DNA of 41,988 nucleotides from the NCBI GenBank assembly GCA_035540675.1, contig DATLGB010000202.1, positions 1 through 41,988 of the forward strand, read 5' to 3'. Positions 8,048 to 17,196 of the stretch are shown piece by piece. Origin of the DNA: DATLGB01 sp035540675. Its GTDB lineage: Bacteria; Actinomycetota; Thermoleophilia; Solirubrobacterales; Solirubrobacteraceae. Within the stretch, counting starts at the first letter, position 1; every line of letters begins with the position of its first letter. The notes beneath the pieces are model-generated. The model saw nothing but the letters and a program-made list of their open reading frames with translations, did no database searches and was not told where the DNA came from. A program made the translations under genes and the position numbers.

Positions 8048-8683
8048 ATGGCAACGCAGATGCCACCCGCGACGCAGTCGCAAGAGTCCGGCGGCTCGAC
8101 CGCGGACCAGGCCAAGGACAAGGCCCAGGAAGTCGCCGGGCAGGCGAAGGAGCAGGTCTCCAACGTCACCCAGCAGGCTTCGAGCCGCGTACGCGAGCAG
8201 GTCGACCAGCGGTCGACGCAGTTCGGCGAGCAGGTCACGACGCAGGCGCAGGACGCCCGCACCGTCGCCGAGGAGCTGCGCAAGCAGGGCAAGGACCAGC
8301 CGGCCAAGCTGGCCGAGCAGGCCGCCGACAAGGCCGAGCAGCTCGGCTCCTACCTGCAGCGCGCGGACGCCGACGCGCTGCTGCGCGACGTCGAGGACTT
8401 CGGTCGCCGCAAGCCGTGGGCGGTCGCCGCCGGCGGCCTCGCGCTCGGCTTCGCCGCGTCGCGCTTCCTGAAGGCCTCGAGCCAGCAGCGCGCGCAGGGC
8501 ACGTCGCGGCCGATGGGCTCCACCCCGTCCGCGCATGCCCCGAACGGCGCCGGGACGTTCCAGCCGCCGGCCCCGCCGGTGCAGTCGCCGGCCGCCGACC
8601 TGTCCGGCGGCGTGACGCCGGCGACGCCCCCGACCATGCCCGACGCCGGCCGCGGCATGCCGGGCACGACCGGCGGCTTCTAG
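8048..8683 (+). CDS. Amphipathic-helix (LEA/apolipoprotein-like) protein with C-terminal membrane helix
   Basis: A 211-residue protein. Residues about 15-110 are a continuous polar, Ala/Gln/Lys/Glu-rich helix (ADQAKDKAQEVAGQAKEQ and similar repeats) like LEA or apolipoprotein repeats. After it comes RRKPWAVAAGGLALGFAASR, a short membrane helix in the DUF883/ElaB style. The tail is disordered and rich in Pro and Gly. The ATG at 8048 follows GGAGG with a short 4-base spacer; a GTG at 8045 is a weaker alternative. It is the first gene of a three-gene cassette with a holin-fold and a DUF3618 protein, a recurrent actinobacterial grouping. A cell-envelope or membrane-shape role is likely from context. 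No function is established. Confidence 0.8.
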   Translation: MATQMPPATQSQESGGSTADQAKDKAQEVAGQAKEQVSNVTQQASSRVREQVDQRSTQFGEQVTTQAQDARTVAEELRKQGKDQPAKLAEQAADKAEQLGSYLQRADADALLRDVEDFGRRKPWAVAAGGLALGFAASRFLKASSQQRAQGTSRPMGSTPSAHAPNGAGTFQPPAPPVQSPAADLSGGVTPATPPTMPDAGRGMPGTTGGF

Positions 8684-8685
8684 CC

Positions 8686-9093
8686 ATGGCGCTGCAGGAC
8701 AACGGCTCGCGCGACCTGCGCGAGGAGCCGATCGGCGAGCTGCTCAAGCGGCTCTCCCAAGAGACGACGACCCTGGTCAAGCGCGAGCTGGACCTGGCGA
8801 AGGCCGAGATGGCCGAGAAGGGCAAGCAGGCCGGCAAGGGCGCCGGGCTGCTCGGCGGCGCCGGCGTTGCCGGGCTGCTGATGCTCGCATCGCTGAGCGC
8901 CGCGGTCATCGCGCTGCTCGACACGGCGATGGCGACGTGGGTCGCCGCGCTGATCGTGACCGCCATCTGGGGCGTGATCGCCGCAGTGCTCGCCCTGCAG
9001 GGCAAGAACCGGGTGCAGGAGGCAACGCCGGCCGCGCCCGAGCAGACCATCGAAAGCGTGAAGGAGGACGTGCAATGGGCGAAGACCCGGTAG
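8686..9093 (+). CDS. Phage-holin-superfamily (DUF1469-type) membrane protein
   Basis: A 135-residue protein with a conserved N-terminal helix (IGELLKRLSQETTTLVKREL) followed by two membrane helices (about 50-72 and 80-102) and a short charged tail. This is the actinobacterial holin-superfamily 6/DUF1469 type, which is chromosomal and not evidence of a prophage. Family function is unknown. The ATG lies 2 bases after the stop of the upstream gene, and the 3' end overlaps the next gene by 19 bases, so the three genes form one operon. Confidence 0.82.
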   Translation: MALQDNGSRDLREEPIGELLKRLSQETTTLVKRELDLAKAEMAEKGKQAGKGAGLLGGAGVAGLLMLASLSAAVIALLDTAMATWVAALIVTAIWGVIAAVLALQGKNRVQEATPAAPEQTIESVKEDVQWAKTR

Positions 9094-9617
9094 CGATCCG
9101 GCAGGACATCGAGCGCACCCGTGAAGAGATGGGTGAGACGCTCAGCGCCATCGGCTACAAGACCGACGTGACGGCGCGGGCGAAGGACAAGGTCCACGAC
9201 CGCGTGGACGGCGTCAAGGAGAAGCTCGGCATGGCCCGGGACAAGGTCTCCGACACCACGCCCAGCACGGGCGACGCCAAGCAGGCCGCCCGCCGCGGCG
9301 CGAGCATCGCGCAGGAGAACCCGCTGGGCCTCGCGGTCGGCGCGGCCGCGGTCGGCTTCCTCGCCGGCATGCTCGCTCCCGCGACGCGCGTCGAGAACGA
9401 GAAGATGGGCGCCGCCGCCGACCAGGTCAAGGAGACGGTCTCGCAGACCGTGTCCGAGGCGGTCGACCACGGCAAGCAGGTCGTCCAGGAGGTCGCGCAG
9501 GAGACGGCGCAGACCGCCAAGGAGACCGCGCAGTCCGCCGCGCAGGAGCACGGCCAGCAGGTGGCCGAGTCCGCGCAGCAGAACGCGCAGCAGACGACCG
9601 AGTCGGTCCGCTCCTAG
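9075..9617 (+). CDS. DUF3618 domain protein
   Basis: A 180-residue protein. The N-terminus matches DUF3618 (IRQDIERTREEMGETLSAIG). It is followed by a coiled or amphipathic segment, a single membrane helix (NPLGLAVGAAAVGFLAGML) and a long Gln/Glu/Ala-rich helix (KETVSQTVSEAVDHGKQVVQ and onwards). The ATG at 9075 lies inside the end of the holin-fold gene. The terminal TAG (9615-9617) overlaps the sufS stop on the other strand within a shared CTAG. A membrane-associated structural role is inferred. The molecular function of DUF3618 is unknown. Confidence 0.83.
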   Translation: MGEDPVAIRQDIERTREEMGETLSAIGYKTDVTARAKDKVHDRVDGVKEKLGMARDKVSDTTPSTGDAKQAARRGASIAQENPLGLAVGAAAVGFLAGMLAPATRVENEKMGAAADQVKETVSQTVSEAVDHGKQVVQEVAQETAQTAKETAQSAAQEHGQQVAESAQQNAQQTTESVRS

Positions 9618-10813
9618 CCGGCGAAGATCTCACGAACGCGCTCGAGGGCGTCGACCAGCCGGTCGACGTCCTCGCGCGTGCTGTGGATCGCGAAGCTCGC
9701 CCGCGACGACGCGGGGATGCCCAGGCGCCGCATGAGCGGCTGGGCGCAGTGGTGGCCGGCGCGCACGCAGACGCCCTGCGAGCCGAGGATCTCGGCGACG
9801 TCATGCGGGTGCACGCCGTCCATCACGAACGACGCGAGCGCCACGCGACGCGCCGGGTCCGCGGGACCGTGGACCGTGATGTCGCCGAGCTCGCCGAGGC
9901 GCTCGAGCGCGTAGGCGGCGAGGTCCTGGTCGTGGGCGAGGACCTCGTCCATGCCGAAGCCCTCGAGGAACTCGACCGCGGCCGCCAGCCCGATCGCCTC
10001 GGCGACCGCCCCGGTGCCGGCCTCGAACCTGGCCGGCGGCTCGGCGTACGTCGAGGATTGCTCGCCGACCTTGGCGATCATGTGCCCGCCGCCGAGGAAC
10101 GGCGGCATCGCCTCGAGCAGCGCGCGGCGGCCGTGCAGGATGCCGATGCCGGTCGGGCCGTAGGCCTTGTGCGCCGTCCAGGCGTAGAAGTCCGCGCCGA
10201 TGGCGCCGATGTCGACCGGCAGGTGCGGGACGGCCTGCGAGCCGTCGATCATCACGACCGCGCCGGCGTCGTGCGCGCGGCGGGTGATCGCGGCGACGTC
10301 GTTGATGGTCCCGACGACGTTGGAGACGTGCACGACGCCGACGAGCTTCGGCTCGCGCGCCAGCAGCGCGTCGAGCGCGGCGAGGTCGAGCTCGCCCGCG
10401 TCGTCGACCGGCACGTACTCGATCCGCGCGCCGGCGCGCTGGGCCAGCATCTGCCACGGCACGATGTTCGAATGGTGCTCCATCTCGGTGAGGACGATCA
10501 GGTCGCCCTCCCCCACGTGCTGCGAGCCCCACGAGTAGGCGACGAGGTTGATCGCCTCGGTCGCGTTGCGCGTGAACACCGTCTCGCCGGGCGTGGAGCC
10601 GACGAAGCGGGCGGCCTTGACGCGCGCGCCCTCGAAGGCCTCGGTGGCGCGCGCGGCGAGCTCGTAGACCCCGCGGTGGATGGACGCCCGGTAGGAGCGG
10701 TAGTAGTCGTCCATCGCCTCGATCACCGGCAGCGGCGTCTGCGACGTCGCCGCCGAGTCGAGGTAGGTCAGCCCGCCCGCGAGGACGGGGAACTGCGGGG
10801 TGGCGATCGCCAT
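9614..10813 (-). CDS. sufS: SufS, class II cysteine desulfurase
   Basis: A PLP-dependent enzyme that removes sulfur from cysteine and hands the persulfide to SufU. It has 399 residues, the normal length. Key positions are the PLP lysine K216 in TAHKAYGPTGIGIL, the cofactor aspartate D190 in MIDGSQAVPHLPVD, and the catalytic cysteine C356 in RAGHHCAQPLMRRLG, the short active-site loop of group II desulfurases. The ATG (10811-10813) overlaps the sufC stop in a TGATG junction, so translation is coupled. The 3' end shares CTAG with the convergent DUF3618 gene. Together with SufU it forms the sulfur-donating half of the Suf system. Confidence 0.96.
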   Translation of the reverse strand: MAIATPQFPVLAGGLTYLDSAATSQTPLPVIEAMDDYYRSYRASIHRGVYELAARATEAFEGARVKAARFVGSTPGETVFTRNATEAINLVAYSWGSQHVGEGDLIVLTEMEHHSNIVPWQMLAQRAGARIEYVPVDDAGELDLAALDALLAREPKLVGVVHVSNVVGTINDVAAITRRAHDAGAVVMIDGSQAVPHLPVDIGAIGADFYAWTAHKAYGPTGIGILHGRRALLEAMPPFLGGGHMIAKVGEQSSTYAEPPARFEAGTGAVAEAIGLAAAVEFLEGFGMDEVLAHDQDLAAYALERLGELGDITVHGPADPARRVALASFVMDGVHPHDVAEILGSQGVCVRAGHHCAQPLMRRLGIPASSRASFAIHSTREDVDRLVDALERVREIFAG

Positions 10814-11580
10814 CAGGCGGCGGCGCCGATCTCCTCGGCGATGCCCTTGTAGCCCTCGCGCTCGATGTACTCGACGAGCTCCGGGCCGCCCTCCTTGACG
10901 ATCCGGCCCTGGAACATGATGTGGACGTGCGTGGGCTGCACCAGGTGCAGGATGCGCTGGTAGTGGGTGATGATCAGGATGCCCATGTCGGACTCCTGGC
11001 GCACGGCGTTGACGCCGGTGGCGACCACCTTGAGCGCGTCGACGTCGAGGCCCGAGTCGGTCTCGTCGAGCACGGCGAGCCGGGGCTGCTGCAGCGCGAG
11101 CTGGAGGATCTCCATGCGCTTCTTCTCGCCGCCCGAGAAGCCCTCGTTGAGGTAGCGGCTCGAGAACTCCTTCGGCACCGAGGTGAGCTGCATGGCCGCC
11201 TCGGTCGTCTTGCGGAAGTCCTTGAGCGAGATCGCGTCGTCGCCGCGGGCCTCGCGGTGGGCGTTGACGACCGTGCGCAGGTACTTGGCGACGGTGACGC
11301 CCGGCACGGCGACCGGGTACTGGAAGGCCATGAACAGGCCGGCGCGGGCGCGCTCGTCCGGCTCGGCCTCGGTGATGTCGTCGCCGTCGAAGATGATCTG
11401 GCCCTGCGTGACCTCGAGGCCGGGGTGGCCCATGATCACGTTGGCCAGCGTGGACTTGCCGGAGCCGTTCGGGCCCATCAGCGCGTGGATCTCGCCGGAG
11501 CGGACGTGCAGGTCGACGCCCTTGAGGATCTGCTTGTCGCCGGCGGAGACGTGGAGGTTTCGGATCTCGAGGTCGGCCAT
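10813..11580 (-). CDS. sufC: SufC, ATPase of the SufBCD complex
   Basis: A 255-residue ABC-type ATPase that drives SufBCD during Fe-S assembly. Visible motifs are Walker A GPNGSGKST (36-44), the Q-loop region (FMAFQYPVAVPGV), the ABC signature FSGGEKKRMEI, Walker B LAVLDETDSGLD and the switch His in LIITHYQRIL. The ATG at 11578-11580 begins MADLEIRNLHV. The gene follows the Rrf2 regulator by 5 bases and overlaps sufS by 1 base. Neither sufB nor sufD is adjacent, so SufC must be produced from a different transcript than SufB, at 1-569. Confidence 0.97.
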   Translation of the reverse strand: MADLEIRNLHVSAGDKQILKGVDLHVRSGEIHALMGPNGSGKSTLANVIMGHPGLEVTQGQIIFDGDDITEAEPDERARAGLFMAFQYPVAVPGVTVAKYLRTVVNAHREARGDDAISLKDFRKTTEAAMQLTSVPKEFSSRYLNEGFSGGEKKRMEILQLALQQPRLAVLDETDSGLDVDALKVVATGVNAVRQESDMGILIITHYQRILHLVQPTHVHIMFQGRIVKEGGPELVEYIEREGYKGIAEEIGAAA

Positions 11581-11585
11581 GGGAA

Positions 11586-12062
11586 TCAGGAGGTTCGGCT
11601 TTCGATGGGGAGCTCGGGGAGGACGGCCGGCCGCTGCTCGAACTCGACGAGCTCGGCCAGCGTGGTGCGCTGCAGGGACTTGATGACGCCGAGCTGCACG
11701 CGCGTCCACAGCAGCTTGGTGGCGCAGGCGCTGCGCTCGGACGGATGCGAGCAGGCGACGCGCGACTCCTGCGCGTCGTCGACGAAGCAGTCCATCGGCG
11801 CGATCGCGCCCTCGAGCGCGAGCACGACGCGGTCCATCGTGATCTCCTCGGCGGGGAGCGCGAGCAGGTAGCCGCCGTGCGCGCCGCGCGCGGAGGTGAC
11901 GAGCCCCGCCTTCTTGAGCAGGGCGGCGATGCGCTCGAGGTACGCGAGCGGGAGCCGTTCGGCGTCGGCGACCGACTTCAGCGACACCGGGGCGTCGCTG
12001 CCGTGCACGCCGAGCTGGATGAGCAGGCGGACGCCGTACTCGGCTTTCGTCGTGAAGATCAC
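11586..12062 (-). CDS. Rrf2-family Fe-S-sensing transcriptional regulator (SufR/IscR-like)
   Basis: A 158-residue winged-helix regulator, first gene of the Rrf2-sufC-sufS unit. The N-terminus is typical of the family (VIFTTKAEYGVRLLIQL), and the wing contains SARGAHGGYLLALP. Three cysteines that would hold an Fe-S cluster are C92, C104 and C113 (MDCFVDD, VACSH, SACAT). This supports sensing of Fe-S status, as in IscR. The start is a GTG at 12060-12062, 9 bases after a TAGGCT -10-like hexamer and without a Shine-Dalgarno. The promoter contains an imperfect 10-5-10 palindrome (12070-12094) overlapping that hexamer, which fits autorepression. The same motif precedes the Rieske-sufB unit. The regulatory targets are inferred. 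Confidence 0.92.
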   Translation of the reverse strand: MIFTTKAEYGVRLLIQLGVHGSDAPVSLKSVADAERLPLAYLERIAALLKKAGLVTSARGAHGGYLLALPAEEITMDRVVLALEGAIAPMDCFVDDAQESRVACSHPSERSACATKLLWTRVQLGVIKSLQRTTLAELVEFEQRPAVLPELPIESRTS

Positions 12063-12069
12063 TACGGGT

Positions 12070-12094
12070 AAAGCCTACCACTGAGGTCGGAGTT
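12070..12094. promoter_or_regulatory. Imperfect 10-5-10 palindrome over the Rrf2 promoter, candidate autoregulatory operator
   Basis: On the minus strand the arms are AACTCCGACC and GGTAGGCTTT, separated by TCAGT. The right arm contains the TAGGCT -10-like hexamer (12072-12077). The left half plus flank (GAGGTCGGAGTTCTCC on the plus strand, 12083-12098) matches 14 of 16 bases of 920-935 at the Rieske-sufB leader. Binding here would block the promoter. Confidence 0.55.
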
Positions 12095-12113
12095 CTCCGG
12101 CCGCGTGGCGGTG

Positions 12114-12119
12114 TAGGGT
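12114..12119 (+). promoter_or_regulatory. -10-like TAGGGT, probable leaderless start of the 12126 gene
   Basis: TAGGGT lies 6 bases before the GTG at 12126 and there is no Shine-Dalgarno, the spacing expected if transcription starts at the start codon. Confidence 0.45.
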
Positions 12120-12125
12120 CGGCGC

Positions 12126-12911
12126 GTGCGGGAGCGGGTTGACGAGCACGTCGCGCCGCGGGCGCCGGCCGCGGCGCCGGCCCTGCGCGCGCAGCCGGCG
12201 GCGCTCGCGCTGCAGCGCGCGATCGGCAACCGCGCCGCCGCGCGGATGCTCTCGCGCGTGACCTTCCACCCCACCGTCGCGCACCACCACGCGCCGAGCG
12301 GCAAGTGGAGCGAGGTGCAGAAGGCGCCCGACAGCGGGTGGAAGGAGAACCTCGTCTGCCGGGCCGGCGAGCCGTGGCACGTCGTGGCGGCGGCGCTGCT
12401 GGCCGAGTTCGGCGACAAGCCGCTGGCCAAGCACCACCTCGAGTGGTACCTGAGCAAGGGCAAGGGCGCCGACTACGACGAGAACGCCAACCTCGAGCGG
12501 ATGCTGCGCACGGACGCGGGCGTGCAGCGGGCGATCGCGGCGGCGCTTCCCGGCGGCGCCCGCACCGGGACCGTCGCGTTCAACCTCAAGATCGAGCAGG
12601 GCCACTACTCCAACCAGGACTTCCGCTTCGCCTTCGGCGCGATCGACCACCTCGACGTCGAGGTCGACTTCGCCGCCGGGACGCTGCACGCCTGGTTCCG
12701 CGACTGCTACGAGTGGCACCCGTACTACCCGGCGCTCTACACGGCGTTCCCCGACGACGGCTCGCGGCAGAGCAACTGCGTGCACGCGGCGCTCGTCGAG
12801 CTCAAGAGCTCGGGCGCCGCCGACTTCTGGATGCAGGGCGAGGCGACCGTCCCGCTGAGCGTCCTGCCGCTCGGCACGGGCGCCGCGGGCGGCGGCGGCT
12901 CGGACCTCTGA
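12126..12911 (+). CDS. Protein with N-terminal LQR..GN..A leader, possible contractile-injection-system cargo
   Basis: A 261-residue protein. After a Pro/Ala-rich start it has ALQRAIGNRAAARML (about 28-42). I associate this motif with the N-termini of DUF4157 proteins and effectors of extracellular contractile injection systems. The remaining 215 residues show no catalytic motif I can name. The C-terminal half (TVAFNLKIEQGHYSNQDFRF, LHAWFRDCYEWHPYYPALY, SGAADFWMQGEATVPLS) looks like a compact toxin-type beta domain with a conserved-looking YEWHP patch. There is no signal peptide, consistent with loading from the cytoplasm. The start is a GTG 6 bases after TAGGGT. A second gene with the same leader lies at 37709-38917. 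No injection-system structural genes are in the window, so the cargo role is inference. Confidence 0.6.
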   Translation: MRERVDEHVAPRAPAAAPALRAQPAALALQRAIGNRAAARMLSRVTFHPTVAHHHAPSGKWSEVQKAPDSGWKENLVCRAGEPWHVVAAALLAEFGDKPLAKHHLEWYLSKGKGADYDENANLERMLRTDAGVQRAIAAALPGGARTGTVAFNLKIEQGHYSNQDFRFAFGAIDHLDVEVDFAAGTLHAWFRDCYEWHPYYPALYTAFPDDGSRQSNCVHAALVELKSSGAADFWMQGEATVPLSVLPLGTGAAGGGGSDL

Positions 12912-12949
12912 AACCGCGAGTTCCGCCGCCCGCCCGCGTTGAAGCCGGC

Positions 12950-14812
12950 ATGGTCCGCCTGCTCTGTGCCCTGATCCTGTCCCTGCTGCTCCTGCCGTCC
13001 GCCGCCGCCGCCCAGGCGCCGGCGATCGACGACCCCGGCCCCTGCACGGCGGCGGCCGCCCTGGGCATGCCCGAGGGCGACGACCACGAGCACAACGAGC
13101 CGGCCCAGCACCAGGGGCTCTCCTGCCGCATCGAGCGCGCGTCCTTCCTGCCGCTCACCAACGGCGAGTTCGTCGACCCGCTGGCGCCCAACTCCAAGCT
13201 CGGCGAGACCGACGTCAAGGGCGACATCCTCGCGGTGGCGGTCCAGGAGCCGGTGGGCGGCGCGCTGTTCTTCGACGTCTCGGACCCGGCCAAGCCGAGG
13301 TTCCTGTCGAGCTACGCCCACGCCGCCTGCGCGCTCGGCAGCAACTGCGGCGCCTACATCGAGATGATGGCCGACGGCAAGAGCGCGATCCTGTCCCTGC
13401 AGCAGACCGACCTGATGCCCGGCCTGATCAGCGGCTCGGCCGGCCAGGCGCCCGGCGTCGCGCTGATCGACCTCAGCGACCCGAAGAACCCGGTGCTCGA
13501 GCAGGAGTACCTGACGGTGTCGGTGCAGGGCGTCCACACCGCCCGCTCGCACGTCATCGCCGAGGGCCCGGCGGCGGGCGAGTACGTCTTCCTGATCCAG
13601 AACGGCGTCGGCACCGAGATCGCCCGCGTGATCGAGACGCCCGCCGGCAAGCGGATGGTGCACGTGTCGACGGTCCCCGTCGTCGACACGACGAACATCG
13701 TCTCGACGCACGACACGTTCATCCAGACCGACCCGACCGACGGCAAGACCTACCTCTACGCGGCGGGCGGGTTCACCTACGGCTTCCGCGTCTACGACGT
13801 CTCCAACCCGGCCACCCCGACGCCGGTGGCCAACTGGGACCTGACGCCGCAGTGCCGCGACGACTGGTACGCGCACACGATCGACGTCACCACGATCGGC
13901 GGCCGGCGCTACGTGACGATGCCGGCCGAGTCGTTCGACTTCGGCGGCCAGGCCGACGCGAGCGACGAGTGCGGCGAGCGCGCCGGCAACGGCGACAGGC
14001 CCGGCCCGCTGTGGATCGTCGACGCCACCGACTTCTCCAAGCTGCCGACGGAGAACGACGACGTCGACGCCATCCGCGAGAAGTCGGCCGCGGCGCTCGT
14101 GACGACGTGGACCAACCCGGCCGGCCGCGCCGCCGGCCAGCTGACGTTCTCGCCGCACAACCAGCAGATCGTCGGCGACCGCATCTTCCTGTCGCACTAC
14201 CACGGCGGGGTGTTCGTGCTCGACGCCTCGGCTGCGTTCGCCGGCAAGAACGTCCGGCCGAAGGAGGTCGCGTGGGCGGTGCCGTTCGACGCCGACGTGC
14301 GGCCGACGATCGAGACGGGCACGTTCCCGCACTCGCGCGGGGACTTCTGGGACATGAACTTCTACAAGGGCCACATCCTCGCGACCGACATCAAGGGCGG
14401 CATCTACTCCCTGCGCGTGCAGGAGAGCGGCAGCGGGACCGCCGGCGACACCGCCGGCGGCTGCGACGACCGCACCAAGCCGGCGTCGCGCTGGAAGGGG
14501 CGCCTGTCGCGGCGCGGCGTGACCGTCCGCGGGACCGCGCGCGACGCGGGCTGCGACGGCACGATCAAGCGCGTAATGGTCGCCGTGGCGCGCGAGCGGG
14601 GCCGCAAGTGCAGCTTCCTCAACGGCCGCGGCAAGGCCGGCAAGGCGCGGTCGTGCCGCAAGCCGAGATACGTGACGGCGAAGGGCACGTCGAGCTTCTC
14701 GCTGCGGATCAAGGGTCGCCTGCTCCCCGCCCGCTACCGGATCGCGGTGCGCGCCGTCGACGGCGCGGGGAACCTGGAGAAGCTGCGCTACAGCCGCGTC
14801 AAGCTGCGCTGA
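12950..14812 (+). CDS. Secreted LVIVD-repeat beta-propeller protein
   Basis: A 620-residue exported protein. Residues 1-21 are a signal peptide (MVRLLCALILSLLLLPSAAAA). The body consists of LVIVD-type propeller blades: ALFFDVSDPAKPRFLSSY, VALIDLSDPKNPVLEQEY, FRVYDVSNPATPTPVANW, PLWIVDATDFSKL and GVFVLDASAAF. Paired cysteines (SNCGAY, DECGER) suggest extracellular disulfides. The last 120 residues form a separate basic Cys-containing beta domain (GCDDRTKPASRWKGRLSRRG, with CSFLNGRGKAGKARSC), like the actinobacterial surface Ig modules. Binding or scaffold function is likely. No enzyme motif is visible. The ATG at 12950 is chosen because it opens the signal peptide. The gene starts 38 bases after the preceding stop. 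Confidence 0.8.
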   Translation: MVRLLCALILSLLLLPSAAAAQAPAIDDPGPCTAAAALGMPEGDDHEHNEPAQHQGLSCRIERASFLPLTNGEFVDPLAPNSKLGETDVKGDILAVAVQEPVGGALFFDVSDPAKPRFLSSYAHAACALGSNCGAYIEMMADGKSAILSLQQTDLMPGLISGSAGQAPGVALIDLSDPKNPVLEQEYLTVSVQGVHTARSHVIAEGPAAGEYVFLIQNGVGTEIARVIETPAGKRMVHVSTVPVVDTTNIVSTHDTFIQTDPTDGKTYLYAAGGFTYGFRVYDVSNPATPTPVANWDLTPQCRDDWYAHTIDVTTIGGRRYVTMPAESFDFGGQADASDECGERAGNGDRPGPLWIVDATDFSKLPTENDDVDAIREKSAAALVTTWTNPAGRAAGQLTFSPHNQQIVGDRIFLSHYHGGVFVLDASAAFAGKNVRPKEVAWAVPFDADVRPTIETGTFPHSRGDFWDMNFYKGHILATDIKGGIYSLRVQESGSGTAGDTAGGCDDRTKPASRWKGRLSRRGVTVRGTARDAGCDGTIKRVMVAVARERGRKCSFLNGRGKAGKARSCRKPRYVTAKGTSSFSLRIKGRLLPARYRIAVRAVDGAGNLEKLRYSRVKLR

Positions 14813-14830
14813 GCGGGTAGCCCTCCGGGC

Positions 14831-15594
14831 ATGCCCATCGCGATCGTCACCGGCGGCAACTCGGGAATCGGCCGCGCCACCGTCGTGCTGCTCGCCGAGC
14901 GCGGCTACGACGTCGGGTTCACCTGGCACTCCGACGAGGAGAACGTCGAGGAGACGCTGGCGGAGGCGCGCACCTTCGGGGTGCGCGCCGAGGCGCGGCA
15001 GATGGACCTCTCCGAGGGCCCGGGGCCACGAGCGCGATCGACGAGCTCATCGACGCCCTCGGTGGCGTCGACGCGTTCGTCAACAACGCCGGCACGGGCC
15101 ACGAGGACCCGTTCCTCGAACTGCCGCTCGGCACCTTCCGCGAGATCCTCGAGGTCGACCTGATCGGCGCGTTCCTGTGCGCGCAGCGAGCCGCGCGGCA
15201 CATGGTCGAGCACTCGGTCGAAGGCCGCATCATCAACGTCACGAGCGTCCACGAGCACGTCCCGCTGCCGCAGTCGACCGCGTACGTGGTCGCCAAGCAC
15301 GGCCTCGGCGGGATGACCAAGAACATGGCGATCGAGCTGGCCGAGCACGGCATCTCGGTCAACTCGGTGGCGCCGGGCGAGATCGCCACCAAGATGACGG
15401 GACAGGAGGACCAGGACCCGTCGGAGTCCGAGCGGCCGGCGATCCCCTTCAAGCGGCCCGGGCACGCGCGCGAGATCGCGTCGGCGATCGTCTGGCTGGC
15501 GTCGCCGGACGCGCGCTACACGACCGGCCAGTCGATCGTCGTCGACGGCGGCATGGTGCAGAACCCGGCCGTGGCCAACCAGCTCGTGACGTAG
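14831..15594 (+). pseudogene. SDR-family oxidoreductase with a frameshift near 15020
   Basis: A short-chain dehydrogenase/reductase split between two frames. The first part (ATG 14831) carries the NAD(P)-binding TGGNSGIG motif and runs to about MDLSEGPG. The sequence then continues in the -1 frame with AIDELIDALGGVDAFVNNAG and onward through the active-site Tyr/Lys (AYVVAKHG), SVAPGEIATKM and the C-terminal VVDGGM. The junction is the G/C run cccggggccacg at about 15019-15030. One missing base would restore a normal 254-residue enzyme, since total length is 764 bases, one short of 255 codons. Everything else about the enzyme is intact, so this is either a very recent mutation or a sequencing error. 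The substrate cannot be told. A TAGCCC element lies 7 bases before the ATG. Confidence 0.85.
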
Positions 15595-15602
15595 CGGCGC
15601 GC

Positions 15603-17141
<1,539 letters not shown>

Positions 17142-17183
17142 GGGGTCACAGATCGGCCGTCCGAGAGCTGACCTTGAGTTGCC

Positions 17184-17189
17184 TAAGCT
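17184..17189 (+). promoter_or_regulatory. -10-like TAAGCT, probable leaderless start of the SRAP gene
   Basis: TAAGCT lies 7 bases before the ATG at 17197. No Shine-Dalgarno is present. Confidence 0.45.
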
Positions 17190-17196
17190 CGGTCGC

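Noticed and set aside
8686..9093. Prophage remnant because of a holin-family protein
   Set aside because: This holin-superfamily type is a regular chromosomal actinobacterial protein, and no other phage gene is nearby.
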